Shown here: positions 54,907-63,322 of the stretch, piece by piece
Position numbering within the stretch: position 1 is the first letter of the stretch
Layout: every line of letters begins with the position of its first letter
From: Cognataquiflexum nitidum
Lineage (GTDB): Bacteria; Bacteroidota; Bacteroidia; Cytophagales; Cyclobacteriaceae
Length of the DNA: 64,000 nt
Reading direction: 5' to 3'
Assembly: GCF_022538055.1 (NCBI RefSeq)
Contig: NZ_JAKZAM010000005.1
Coordinates: 124,001 to 188,000, forward strand
Program-made: the position numbers and the translations under genes
The notes under the pieces: generated by a model
Told to the model about the DNA's origin: nothing
The model's input: the letters and a program-made list of their open reading frames with translations, nothing else
Databases searched by the model: none

Positions 54907-55875
54907 ATGTCAGTTTTAGTATATATAGAACATGCGGAAGGTTCCGTTAAAAAAACAAGTTTAGAAGCTGTCTCTTATGCCCGTGCATTGTCAGACAAAC
55001 TTTCCTCGGGAGAGGTTATTGCAGTTGCTTTAGGCTCAATTGCTGCCGGGGAGTTAGCAAAAGCAGGGCCCGCCGGTGCATCTAAAGTCATTCATGTGAG
55101 TGATCAAAAATTAAACGATGGGATAATCCAAGCCCATGCAGAGGCTGTTGCGCAGGTTTACAAGAAGATGGCTGCCTCAACCTTAGTATTGGCAAAATCA
55201 TCTTTGGGAGATGCTGTTGCGGCAAGATTGGCTGTTAAATTGGATGCCGGATTGGTATCTAACGTAGTCGAGCTTCCTGATACCACTTCCGGATATAAAG
55301 TGAGAAGAAGTATTTATACAGGCAAGGCATTTGCCGATACCCTTGTCAACACAGACCATAAAATACTTGCTGTAAAGAAAAATGCGGTGGATCTGAAAAC
55401 AGATGGTCCATTGGCAGTTGTAGAAGAAATCAAACTTGAAATTTCTGCTGAAAATTTTGCAACAAGCATTACATCCACAGATAAGGCAACAGGTGAAATA
55501 TTACTTCCTGAGGCAGATATTGTTGTTTCAGGAGGTAGGGGGATGAAGGGACCTGAAAATTGGGGAATGATAGAAAATCTCGCCAAGGAACTCAGTGCGG
55601 CGACGGGTTGTTCAAAGCCCGTATCCGATATCGGCTGGAGGCCACATCATGAACATGTGGGTCAGACAGGCGTTAAAGTTGCCCCTACATTATATATAGC
55701 TGTTGGAATTTCGGGCGCTATTCAACATCTTGCGGGGGTAAATTCATCCAAGTGTATCGTCGTAATCAACAAAGATCCTGAAGCACCTTTCTTTAAAGCT
55801 GCAGATTATGGCATAGTAGGAGATGCATTTGAAGTTCTTCCAAAACTAACCGAAGCTATAAAAGCCCAAAAATAA
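54907..55875 (+). CDS. etfA: Electron transfer flavoprotein subunit alpha
   Basis: 322 residues. The C-terminal FAD domain carries VSGGRGMKGPENWGMIE, DIGWRPHHEHVGQTGVKVAP and NKDPEAPFFKAADYGIVGD, characteristic of EtfA. The N-terminal Rossmann-like half (VLVYIEHAEGSVKK) pairs with EtfB. It completes the EtfBA heterodimer encoded just upstream. The following nuclease gene starts 6 bp downstream, so they probably share a transcript. Confidence 0.96.
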   Translation: MSVLVYIEHAEGSVKKTSLEAVSYARALSDKLSSGEVIAVALGSIAAGELAKAGPAGASKVIHVSDQKLNDGIIQAHAEAVAQVYKKMAASTLVLAKSSLGDAVAARLAVKLDAGLVSNVVELPDTTSGYKVRRSIYTGKAFADTLVNTDHKILAVKKNAVDLKTDGPLAVVEEIKLEISAENFATSITSTDKATGEILLPEADIVVSGGRGMKGPENWGMIENLAKELSAATGCSKPVSDIGWRPHHEHVGQTGVKVAPTLYIAVGISGAIQHLAGVNSSKCIVVINKDPEAPFFKAADYGIVGDAFEVLPKLTEAIKAQK

Positions 55876-55881
55876 ATTACT

Positions 55882-56484
55882 GTGGATCAGACCATTGAAT
55901 TAGAAATTTTAGGATTGTCATCTAACCATTCCCAATCAGGATCCTTTACTTTGGTAATGGGCGAAATAGGAGGGAGTAGAAGGCTTCCTATCGTTATTGG
56001 AATGTTTGAAGCCCAGGCCATTGCTATCGAAATTGAGAAAATCATTCCGAACAGACCCATGACCCATGATCTATTCAAATCGTTTTCTTCAAATTTCAAT
56101 TTCTCAATTGATCATATTTTGATTTCAGATATGAGGGAAGGAGTGTTTTATGCGAAAATAGTCTGTAAAAATGCTTCTAAATCTGTTGAGATTGATGCCA
56201 GGCCTTCAGATGCTATAGCCATAGCAGTGAGGTTTGATGCTCCTATATTTTGTGTTTCAAAAGTCATGTCCGAGGCTGCCATAGAATTTAATGAGGAAGA
56301 GGAAAAGAGAGATCCGCAAAAGCCGATCAAATCTGGAAAAGCAGGAACTTCCACTCCCAAAAGTACTGATTCCCTAAAGGATTTTAGTTTGGATAAACTC
56401 AATCAAATGTTGGACAAGGCCATCTACGATGAGGATTATGAAAAAGCCGCAAGAATTAGGGATGAGATAAACAGGAGAAACTGA
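55882..56484 (+). CDS. Bifunctional nuclease family protein with UVR motif
   Basis: 200 residues from a GTG start (55882-55884), 6 bp after etfA. Residues ~1-130 are the BFN/DUF151 domain (FTLVMGEIGGSRRLPIVIGM, RPMTHDLFKSF, DARPSDAIAIAVRFDAPIF). The C-terminus (~165-198, LNQMLDKAIYDEDYEKAARI) is a UvrB/UvrC (UVR) interaction motif. Plant BFN1-like DUF151 proteins have RNase/DNase activity; in bacteria the role is little known. Coupling to etfBA is a Bacteroidota arrangement by context. A strong terminator ends the operon. Confidence 0.88.
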   Translation: MDQTIELEILGLSSNHSQSGSFTLVMGEIGGSRRLPIVIGMFEAQAIAIEIEKIIPNRPMTHDLFKSFSSNFNFSIDHILISDMREGVFYAKIVCKNASKSVEIDARPSDAIAIAVRFDAPIFCVSKVMSEAAIEFNEEEEKRDPQKPIKSGKAGTSTPKSTDSLKDFSLDKLNQMLDKAIYDEDYEKAARIRDEINRRN

Positions 56485-56487
56485 TTT

Positions 56488-56518
56488 GTAAGCCTGGTTA
56501 AAGCCAGGCTTACTTTTT
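56488..56518 (+). terminator. Rho-independent terminator of the etfBA-nuclease operon
   Basis: GTAAGCCTGG pairs with CCAGGCTTAC (10 bp) around a 6-nt loop, followed by TTTTT. Confidence 0.92.
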
Positions 56519-56602
56519 TAAGGTATCTTGGGTTTTGTATTTTGATTATTTTTAGCCCGATATAAGCTTAATCATTGAAAAACATTTAATCAAAATTATT
56601 AC

Positions 56603-57886
56603 ATGGATTATTTTAGAGGTTTGATTGGTATTTTGGTTTTACTCGCTGTTGCCTTTATTTTTTCTAGTAACAAAAAAAATGTGGATTGGAGGCTTGTTGG
56701 GATAGGAGTGGCCCTACAGGCAATATTTGGGTTTTTGATCACAAAAGTTGAAGCTGTTGCCCAATTATTTTCTTTGGTTAGCCGTGCGTTTGTCAAGTTT
56801 TTGAGTTTCTCAGCTGATGGGGCGACTTTCATTTTTGGTGATTTAGCTACTAATTCCTTTGGATTTATCTTTGCCTTTCAGGTTTTACCGACGATCATTT
56901 TTTTTTCTACAGTATCGGCAGGACTGTATTATTTAGGGATTCTACAAAAAGTTGTTTTCGGCATTGCATGGGTAATGGCAAGAACAATGAGGCTTTCAGG
57001 GCCTGAAAGTCTTTCTGCGGCAGGCAATATCTTTCTTGGACAAACCGAGGCCCCTCTTTTGGTAAGGCCATTTATCCCTACAATGTCAAAATCTGAATTG
57101 ATGTGTTTGATGACTGGCGGAATGGCGACTATCGCAGGTGGGGTTTTGGCAGGATATGTGGCCTTTTTGGGTGGTGATAATCCTGCCGAACAAACAAAGT
57201 TTGCAGCATATCTTTTGGGGGCAAGCATTATGAATGCTCCGGCTGCGATTGTGATGTCTAAAATCATGATTCCGGAAACTGACAGGGAAGCTATCAACAG
57301 TAAACTTGAAGTCAATGAGGAAAGCATGGGAGTCAACCTCATCGATGCGATGTCTATTGGGGCCTCAGAAGGTTTAAAATTAGCCCTGAATGTTGGCGGA
57401 ATGCTTTTGGCATTTATAGCTGTGATAGCGGCTTTGAATTATATCCTATCAGGACTTATTGGGAATTATACAGGATTGAATGAGCTGATTGTTTCTTCTA
57501 CAAACGGGCAGTTTACAGGTTTTTCTTTAGAATATATCCTAGGGCAGGTTTTTCGTGTTTTTGCTTGGGTAATTGGTATAGAATGGAGCCAAACGCTACA
57601 GGTAGGATCACTTTTGGGTCAAAAAACTGTCATCAATGAATTTGTGGCCTACCTGAGTTTGGCGGATATGAAAAATACCGGAACCCTTTCTTCAAAATCA
57701 ATAGTAATCGCAACTTATGCGCTCTGTGGTTTTTCCAATTTTAGTTCGATTGCCATACAAGTAGGAGGCATAGGAAGTATTGCACCAAACCAACAGGGAA
57801 ATCTCTCTAAACTTGGCATGAGGGCTTTGATGGCCGCAACTTTGGCTTGCTTGATGACAGCAACCATAGCAGGTGCTTTATTTTAA
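56603..57886 (+). CDS. NupC/CNT-type nucleoside transporter
   Basis: 427 residues, about ten membrane helices. Concentrative nucleoside transporter motifs: FIFAFQVLPTIIFFS, AGNIFLGQTEAPLLVRPF (the conserved GQTEAPL), and the GFSNFSSIAIQVGG block near the C-terminus. CNT proteins import nucleosides with Na+ or H+. Stand-alone between two strong hairpins. Confidence 0.94.
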   Translation: MDYFRGLIGILVLLAVAFIFSSNKKNVDWRLVGIGVALQAIFGFLITKVEAVAQLFSLVSRAFVKFLSFSADGATFIFGDLATNSFGFIFAFQVLPTIIFFSTVSAGLYYLGILQKVVFGIAWVMARTMRLSGPESLSAAGNIFLGQTEAPLLVRPFIPTMSKSELMCLMTGGMATIAGGVLAGYVAFLGGDNPAEQTKFAAYLLGASIMNAPAAIVMSKIMIPETDREAINSKLEVNEESMGVNLIDAMSIGASEGLKLALNVGGMLLAFIAVIAALNYILSGLIGNYTGLNELIVSSTNGQFTGFSLEYILGQVFRVFAWVIGIEWSQTLQVGSLLGQKTVINEFVAYLSLADMKNTGTLSSKSIVIATYALCGFSNFSSIAIQVGGIGSIAPNQQGNLSKLGMRALMAATLACLMTATIAGALF

Positions 57887-57889
57887 AAG

Positions 57890-57918
57890 AAAAGGCCTGA
57901 AATTCTTCAGGCCTTTTT
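57890..57918. terminator. Bidirectional terminator between CNT transporter and cyclophilin
   Basis: AAAGGCCTGA pairs with TCAGGCCTTT (10 bp) with A- and T-runs either side, serving both convergent genes. Confidence 0.9.
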
Positions 57919-57921
57919 CAT

Positions 57922-58359
57922 TTAATCTTCATGGATAATGATTTTTTCGATTTTGTCACCCTGCCGGATCAAATCAACGACTTCCAGCCCTTCTACGACC
58001 TTTCCAAAGCAGGTATGCCTCCTATCTAAGTGGGCGGTGTTGTCCCTGCTATGGCAAATGAAAAACTGTGAGCCACCTGTATTTTTGCCCGCATGGGCCA
58101 TTGACAAGACACCACGGTCGTGGTATTGGTTATCGCCCTCTAGTTCGCAGTCAATTTTGTAACCAGGACCACCTGTACCGTTTCCTATTGGGCAACCTCC
58201 CTGAATTACGAAATTGGGGATAACCCTATGGAAAGTCAAACCATCGTAGAAACCTTTCTTGGATAGTGTGATAAAGTTGTCTACTGCTTTTGGAGCATCT
58301 TTATCAAAAAATTCGACTTTCATCAAGCCTTTTTCAGTATGTATTTCTGCTGTTTTCAT
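57922..58359 (-). CDS. Peptidyl-prolyl cis-trans isomerase (cyclophilin)
   Basis: 145 residues from the ATG at 58357-58359; the longer frame (to 58407) runs across a -7 element and was rejected. Single cyclophilin domain with the active-site motif FHRVIPNFVIQGG, then GGPGYKIDCE, MAHAGKNTGGSQFFI and HTCFGKVVEGLEVVD. Catalyses proline isomerisation; no signal peptide, so cytoplasmic. Confidence 0.93.
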   Translation of the reverse strand: MKTAEIHTEKGLMKVEFFDKDAPKAVDNFITLSKKGFYDGLTFHRVIPNFVIQGGCPIGNGTGGPGYKIDCELEGDNQYHDRGVLSMAHAGKNTGGSQFFICHSRDNTAHLDRRHTCFGKVVEGLEVVDLIRQGDKIEKIIIHED

Positions 58360-58373
58360 AAATTTTAATTTGT

Positions 58374-58381
58374 CAAAAATA
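58374..58381 (-). promoter_or_regulatory. -7 element of the cyclophilin promoter
   Basis: On the minus strand TATTTTTG matches TAnnTTTG exactly, 14 nt upstream of the chosen ATG; it falls inside the longer reading frame, which argues against that longer start. Confidence 0.5.
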
Positions 58382-58419
58382 ACAAATATTATTTGGTGAA
58401 CTTCCAAAAACCCAAAAAT

Positions 58420-58442
58420 AAAAAAGGAGCGCTAAGCACTCC
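58420..58442 (-). terminator. Orphan rho-independent terminator
   Basis: On the minus strand GGAGTGC pairs with GCGCTCC (7 bp, one G-U) with a UUA loop, followed by TTTTTTATTTTT. No annotated minus-strand gene lies upstream of it. Confidence 0.7.
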
Positions 58443-58530
58443 CTTGGTCTGGGTTTATTTTCTGAGAAATATCAATTGACTAAAACAGTTTTTTTATTAG
58501 AGACTTTTAGAAAGCCCTTAAATTATATTC
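58420..58530 (-). ncRNA. Candidate small RNA (~100 nt)
   Basis: Bounded on the minus strand by TATATTTG (58538-58531, an exact -7 match) and by the orphan terminator at 58420-58442. No open frame of note inside. No -33 TTTG at the right distance, so the promoter is half supported. Identity unknown. Confidence 0.3.
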
Positions 58531-58937
58531 CAAATATAAAAATAAATTAGAGATAGAATAATAAAAATCCTGTTTTTTTGGTCAAACAATCGATTACGGA
58601 TCTTAATTCTATTAATAATTACTCATCTGAAACCTATCCCCTTAATTGTTAGGGGTAAATTGAAAAGTAGGTAGACCTGCCTGAGAATTCTAAATTTGGT
58701 TTTGAATCAAGAATAGTACAATTTGGTAAATTCTATTATCATTGTGATATAAATAAACAAGTATGTACGCAATGATTAGAGTACTATTTGAAATTGAAAT
58801 AAATTCTTGTCAAGAAACTGAAATGTCCTTTACATCTGAGGTATGACTTTCAATCTCTTTGAAGTAGCATATTGGGTTAAAGGCAAATAAGCGGATAACA
58901 TATAAATAGTATAATCACCCTTAAAAAATCAGAAATA

Positions 58938-60524
58938 TTGGAAAATAAATTTGAAAAGAATCCTGGCGGCAGTTCGCTGGATTTGTACCCTGGCCCAACT
59001 ATAATGGGCCATCCCAAAGGTCTAATGACTTTGTTTTTCACAGAGATGTGGGAAAGGTTTAGTTTTTATGGCATGCGGGCACTTTTAATCCTTTTTATGA
59101 CGACAGCTATTGTCGATGGTGGTTTGGGATTTGATGATAAGACCTCCGGCGCAATATATGGATTATACACAATGGGCGTATATCTTCTGGCACTTCCAGG
59201 TGGCTGGTTTGCGGATAGGCTACTTGGTCTTAAAAAATCAGTTTGGTATGGAGGGATAATTATTGCTTTGGGGCATTTTACCATGGCCTTGCCGGGTGTG
59301 TTCAATCTTATGGGTGAGGAAACTGCTGTAAAGGAATCCCTCTCCTTGATGGATACCAATTCATTCTTTATGGGATTGATCTTGATTGTAGTAGGTACGG
59401 GGCTTTTGAAGCCAAACATAAGTTCTATTGTAGGACAGCTGTATCCTGCCGGTAGTTCAAAAAGGGATGCAGGCTTTTCAATCTTTTACATGGGGATCAA
59501 TCTGGGGGCATTTATTGCACCGATTGCTTGTAGCACCCTGGCGACCTATGATTGGCATTTGGGGTTTGGTTTGGCCGGGTTGGGAATGGTCTTTGGGCTG
59601 GTCCAATATAAATTCACAAGCGCCAGCCTAGAAGGATATGGAGAAGAAATCGTAATTGAGAATGGAAAGGACAGTGCAGAAAGAAGAAAGTTGATAAAAA
59701 TTCTTTTTGGAATAGGAGCAGTTGTTTTGTTTGTATTAGCACTTTTGTTTTTAGGTATTATTCCCATTAATGTATTGGCTTTGGCAGGTGCTTCGGGGAC
59801 AATAATTGCGGTAGTTGCATTCGTTTACCTCGGATATGTAATTTTATTTGGTGGATTGAATCAGGATGATCGAAATAAGGTGGGGGTCATTGCCATTCTC
59901 TTTTTGTTTTCCGCACTTTTTTGGTCAGGATTCGAGCAGGCAGGTTCAACTTTGAATCTATTTGCAGAGCGCTTTACTGACAGAAACTTTCTTGGATGGG
60001 AAATACCGGCAGGATATTTCCAATCTGTTAATTCCATGTTTATCATCATTTTCGCGCCATTTTTTGGAGCATTATGGGTATGGTTAGGAAGAAGAAATTT
60101 GGAGCCTAGCTCGCCATTGAAGTTTGCGATGGGTTTACTTCTTCTTGGTATGGGATTTTTGGTAATGTACTTTGCGGCCAAAATCGCTGCTTCAGGTAAT
60201 CTTGCAGCTCCTACCTGGCTGATTTTCACTTATCTCCTTCACACTTTTGGGGAACTTAGTCTGAGTCCTGTTGGGTTGAGTATGGTAACAAAATTGGCAC
60301 CTGCAAAATATGGAGGGCAAATGATGGGAATATGGTTTCTATCTGTATCTCTTGGAAATTTATTTGCAGGTTTGATCGCAGGTGAGGCAAGTGGTGGTAC
60401 CGAGGAGGCTTTGGCACAGATGCCCGGTCAATACATGATCATCGTGTTCACAGCAGTGGGAGCTGGTTTGTTATTATTACTGATCAGCAAGCCAATAAAA
60501 AAATTAATGGGGAATGTCCATTAA
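58938..60524 (+). CDS. POT family proton-dependent oligopeptide transporter
   Basis: 528 residues, 12-14 membrane helices. The start is TTG (58938-58940), giving the usual MENxFxK...GHPKGLMTLFFTEMWERF beginning. PTR2 motifs: FFTEMWERFSFYGMRALL, GGWFADRLLGLKKSVWYGG and GAFIAPIACSTLA. It imports di- and tripeptides with protons. Monocistronic. Confidence 0.93.
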   Translation: MENKFEKNPGGSSLDLYPGPTIMGHPKGLMTLFFTEMWERFSFYGMRALLILFMTTAIVDGGLGFDDKTSGAIYGLYTMGVYLLALPGGWFADRLLGLKKSVWYGGIIIALGHFTMALPGVFNLMGEETAVKESLSLMDTNSFFMGLILIVVGTGLLKPNISSIVGQLYPAGSSKRDAGFSIFYMGINLGAFIAPIACSTLATYDWHLGFGLAGLGMVFGLVQYKFTSASLEGYGEEIVIENGKDSAERRKLIKILFGIGAVVLFVLALLFLGIIPINVLALAGASGTIIAVVAFVYLGYVILFGGLNQDDRNKVGVIAILFLFSALFWSGFEQAGSTLNLFAERFTDRNFLGWEIPAGYFQSVNSMFIIIFAPFFGALWVWLGRRNLEPSSPLKFAMGLLLLGMGFLVMYFAAKIAASGNLAAPTWLIFTYLLHTFGELSLSPVGLSMVTKLAPAKYGGQMMGIWFLSVSLGNLFAGLIAGEASGGTEEALAQMPGQYMIIVFTAVGAGLLLLLISKPIKKLMGNVH

Positions 60525-60662
60525 AAAAATTAAAGATTACCCGTATTTCTCCCTTCCACTAATAACATCTTTATGATTTGGTGGTAGAGTACACCTTGAA
60601 CAACCTACAAGAAACACGTTCTGGTGAGAATGAGGATATACACCAAAAAACAAATACCAAAT

Positions 60663-60690
60663 AAAAAAGGGTCTTTAATGACCCTTTTTT
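60663..60690. terminator. Bidirectional terminator
   Basis: AAAAAAGGGTC pairs with GACCCTTTTTT (11 bp) around a 6-nt loop. It lies at the stop codon of the small minus-strand gene and 139 bp after the POT gene. Confidence 0.9.
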
Positions 60691-60835
60691 ATTTTCTTTT
60701 TACTTCTTTTGGCGCTTTTGTACTTTTAAAATCTATAAAAGAAAGGCCTGCACCAAGTCCGACTAGGAGACAAACTATCAATAAAAACAATTGTGCACCT
60801 GAAGCAATAGGGGAACTGAAGATTTGAAATAACAT
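60689..60835 (-). CDS. Small single-pass membrane peptide (48 aa)
   Basis: 48 residues from the ATG at 60833-60835 (a longer frame to 60928 would cross the promoter). Sequence MLFQIFSSPIASG then a hydrophobic helix (~15-35, LFLLIVCLLVGLGAGLSFI) and a basic tail (APKEVKRK). A near-consensus promoter 30 nt upstream and a terminator at its stop support expression. No family recognised. Confidence 0.55.
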   Translation of the reverse strand: MLFQIFSSPIASGAQLFLLIVCLLVGLGAGLSFIDFKSTKAPKEVKRK

Positions 60836-60865
60836 ATAGGAAGGATTTCTTATTACTAATTTTCC

Positions 60866-60896
60866 GAAAGATAGTATAGAATGGATTTTGGACAAA
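60866..60896 (-). promoter_or_regulatory. Promoter of the 48-aa membrane peptide gene
   Basis: On the minus strand TTTG (60896-60893), a 19-nt spacer and TATCTTTC (60873-60866; 7/8 match to TAnnTTTG), 30 nt before the peptide's ATG. Confidence 0.65.
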
Positions 60897-60903
60897 ATTT
60901 GAA

Positions 60904-60936
60904 ATAAAAAAACAGGAAGATTGTTCAAACTTCCTG
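60904..60936 (-). terminator. Terminator of the acidic protein gene
   Basis: On the minus strand CAGGAAG pairs with CTTCCTG followed by TTTTTTTATTTC, 15 nt after the acidic protein's stop. Confidence 0.7.
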
Positions 60937-60950
60937 CCTTTTCGCCTTAA

Positions 60951-61145
60951 TTAATCAATTTCGTCGTCAAAATCTTCATCGAAATCGTCATCGTCGAAAT
61001 CGTCGTCTTCCAAATCGTCGAAATCCTCATCAAGAAGTTCACTGTCTTCGTCAAGATCGTACACCTCGTCTTTAAATTCCTCAGCAAACTCATCGTCATC
61101 ATCGAAATCTTCGATTTCTTCAAAATCGTCTTCAAAATCGTCCAT
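60951..61145 (-). CDS. Extremely acidic 64-residue protein
   Basis: 64 residues, of which 43 are Asp or Glu and only one (Lys25) is basic; the rest are mainly Phe and Leu at regular spacing (FDDDDFDEDFDDE near the end). Start ATG at 61143-61145, terminator 15 nt after the stop. Short acidic proteins of this type are seen across Bacteroidota without assigned function; metal binding or an intrinsically disordered chaperone-like role is a guess. An overlapping 76-codon frame in the other register is a shadow. Confidence 0.65.
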   Translation of the reverse strand: MDDFEDDFEEIEDFDDDDEFAEEFKDEVYDLDEDSELLDEDFDDLEDDDFDDDDFDEDFDDEID

Positions 61146-61214
61146 AGTATGAATAAGGTTAATGGTTTAAATATCAAATGGATTGATGGGCACTAATTAA
61201 ATCAAAATAAATAT

Positions 61215-61700
61215 TTAAGCAAATACCTTGTCAAGGTTATTTTTTTGCAACGTAATTGCATCTAACTTGACACTTTCCTCAATCCATTGATTTTCTAGCA
61301 TTTCCAGCCAAGTTTCAAAATATAGTAAAACATCCTTAAGGTTATTTTTTTCTAATTTGTCTCTTTTAGGAAAAGGGATATTCCTCAATATTTTCGGATC
61401 AGACAATTTTTCAAGATGGCGGAGTTCATCAATGGTAAGGCCTTTTTCAAGCATTTTACTGATCATAAGATCCATTGGATAGCCGCTATCAGGGCAATAA
61501 TCGATCAATTGGTCATTCCAATCCCCGAATTTTTCCATGGCATATTTATGGATTTCTTCTTTTGATAAGTGAATGAGTTCTTGGGCAAGGTTTCCGCAAT
61601 TACAAGCACCCATGTGGCCCCACTGGTATGGAGATCCTTTTTTTAATTTATTGATCGTGTTTCTAATGGCTGTGATCAAATCAAAATTTTTACTTGACAT
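61215..61700 (-). CDS. Conserved hypothetical protein
   Basis: 161 residues, soluble and helical, no signal peptide. YQWGHMGACNCGNLAQELIHL (with CNC motif and a His) and GDWNDQLIDYCPDSGYPMD are strongly patterned motifs I recall from a Bacteroidota-wide uncharacterised family. The paired Cys/His suggest a metal site (inference). Function unknown. It stands 69 bp upstream of the acidic protein on the same strand. Confidence 0.7.
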   Translation of the reverse strand: MSSKNFDLITAIRNTINKLKKGSPYQWGHMGACNCGNLAQELIHLSKEEIHKYAMEKFGDWNDQLIDYCPDSGYPMDLMISKMLEKGLTIDELRHLEKLSDPKILRNIPFPKRDKLEKNNLKDVLLYFETWLEMLENQWIEESVKLDAITLQKNNLDKVFA

Positions 61701-61784
61701 AGAAGGCTATTTTTATAAAAAGTTAACAATAAAATACCTTACAGGTTTGTTAAATAAGTGGAAATTTTAAAAAATGTTAAAAAA

Positions 61785-62141
61785 TCAATTGAAAATATTT
61801 TTAATATACTTTTTTACGAGGGGTTTAGACAAATATTTTTTTACCACAGCGTAATTTGTTGCTTTTATAATGTCTCTTTCATCTACTGAACTGCTCAATA
61901 TGTAAATTTCTGGGCTCGCTTCTTTTGGGCGGAATTCTTCTAGGAAATCCCAACCTGTCATTTCAGGCATGTTAAGGTCCAAAAATAAGTAATTTGGGCC
62001 AATTAGGTAGATATCCTGTAATGCCTTTGTCGCACTCTGGAATTTAAAAATCTTGTGAGGAACATTTATATTTTTACTGATCAGCTTTTCTGTTACGAAA
62101 GTGCTGATAGGATCATCATCTATAAGAACTATTTTTACCAT
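61785..62141 (-). CDS. Stand-alone response regulator receiver (CheY-like)
   Basis: 118 residues from the ATG at 62139-62141; a frame extending to 62171 adds 10 residues. Receiver domain only: acidic pocket IDDD (~7-10), phosphoacceptor Asp in LFLDLNMPEMTG (~52), conserved Ser in SSSVDERD and Lys in LSKPL. No output domain, as in CheY- or PatA-like single-domain regulators of Bacteroidota. Cognate histidine kinase not in the window. Confidence 0.9.
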   Translation of the reverse strand: MVKIVLIDDDPISTFVTEKLISKNINVPHKIFKFQSATKALQDIYLIGPNYLFLDLNMPEMTGWDFLEEFRPKEASPEIYILSSSVDERDIIKATNYAVVKKYLSKPLVKKYIKNIFN

Positions 62142-62250
62142 ATAATACAAAATATTGAATTTGAAATACAATAAGCTTGATACAAAATTACTGCTTAACT
62201 TCGTATTAGCAATAGGTATTTAAAAAATTATCAACATTATTTCTCTTTTA

Positions 62251-62571
62251 TTAAGGATTAAACTTTTCTTTTCCTGAGGCAAGATGATAAAACAGGATAA
62301 AATCAGAAGCAAGACTATAAAATGGGTGTTTAAATGTTGCAGGTTTGTTTTTTTCAAAAAAGAAATGACCAACCCATGCAAACCCATATCCGACTATAGG
62401 AATGAAAAGGAGTAGAATGTATTTGGAAAAAAAGATGGCTGCACCAAGGATGAAAAACAAAAAAGCCGTACCGATAAAATGCAGCTTCCGACTTGTAGGA
62501 TTTTGGTGTTCGGAAAGATAATAAGGATAAAATTCTTTTAAAGAGGAGAAGGTTTTTTTTGGGGTTTCCAT
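62251..62571 (-). CDS. DUF962/Mpo1-like membrane protein
   Basis: 106 residues, two to three membrane segments. It matches the Mpo1-like/DUF962 family: YYLSEHQNPTSRKLHFIGT with the conserved His, GYGFAWVGHFFFEKNKPATF (second His cluster) and HPFYSLASDF. Yeast Mpo1 is an Fe(II)-dependent dioxygenase of phytosphingosine breakdown; in bacteria the role is unproven. It follows the DUF4136 gene by 6 bp, forming an operon. Confidence 0.86.
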   Translation of the reverse strand: METPKKTFSSLKEFYPYYLSEHQNPTSRKLHFIGTAFLFFILGAAIFFSKYILLLFIPIVGYGFAWVGHFFFEKNKPATFKHPFYSLASDFILFYHLASGKEKFNP

Positions 62572-62577
62572 AATATT

Positions 62578-63147
62578 TTATTTGGTTTGGATGTGTATTT
62601 TATAAGTCTCTGTTATTTTTTCAATAGATTTTAAGGCCTTATTTTTTTTGTCTTTTGCATTTGTAACTTCAGATACAGCGGTAAGTTGCATTAAAATTTT
62701 ATCATTTTTTGGATCAATAAATTCGACTATAATCTGCATGAGTTGATAGTTTTTTGTTGAAACCATATCCTGTTGGTTAAAGAATCGAGGATCAAACATC
62801 CAAGGGTCCCAGACCCGGCCACCCCACATGGGAAACCTGTTGTTATAAACCTCCTTTTGCCTTGGATCTTCATTTGAGGTATACCTTAATACCAGTTCCG
62901 GGTTTTCCCTTTCATATTGAAGTCCTTCAGCCTCTAATAGCGATTGTAACTCATCCGAAACAAGGGCATCTAAGTAAGTATCATTAAATCCCCTGTGGCC
63001 TATTTCTTTATTGATGATCACAAAACTTCCATATTCTTTATATGGTGCAAATTCCGTTTTCTCTTTAAAAATTTCTATTGAGCTACATGAAGCCAAAAAA
63101 ACAAATATGAAAAGCAATAAATTGATAGAATTATACCTGAGTATCAT
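62578..63147 (-). CDS. DUF4136 domain lipoprotein
   Basis: 189 residues, lipoprotein signal with lipobox FLASC (~17-21). The body fits DUF4136: YKEYGSFVIINKEIG, LVSDELQSLLEAEGLQYERENPELVLRY-type segment and a final beta-hairpin LMQLTAVSEVTNAKDK. DUF4136 proteins are outer-membrane-associated lipoproteins of unknown function. First gene of a pair with the DUF962 protein. Confidence 0.82.
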   Translation of the reverse strand: MILRYNSINLLLFIFVFLASCSSIEIFKEKTEFAPYKEYGSFVIINKEIGHRGFNDTYLDALVSDELQSLLEAEGLQYERENPELVLRYTSNEDPRQKEVYNNRFPMWGGRVWDPWMFDPRFFNQQDMVSTKNYQLMQIIVEFIDPKNDKILMQLTAVSEVTNAKDKKNKALKSIEKITETYKIHIQTK

Positions 63148-63322
63148 AGTTTTGCAATGGTGATTTATTTTTACTTAATATTTAACTCTAATATTTTAAA
63201 AAAGGATTTATTTGCATAAAATACTTCGGTAAAAATTCCCCAAATAAGGATAAAGTCCAAATTATTATATCCTAAATGTTATTTATTTATTTGTTTGTTT
63301 TGTGTTCATATAATTATTACCT

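Larger units (their letters stand above)
58408..58937. other. Intergenic region with a possible minus-strand RNA
   Basis: 530 bp, AT-rich, no protein gene seen. On the minus strand it holds a terminator (58420-58442) and a -7 match (58531-58538) ~90 bp apart, which together suggest a short transcript (see the separate ncRNA entry). The plus-strand promoter of the POT gene must also be here but is not identified. Confidence 0.45.

Noticed and set aside
60624..60827. 67-codon plus-strand ORF
   Set aside because: It crosses the 60663-60690 terminator and is antisense to the better-supported 48-residue gene.
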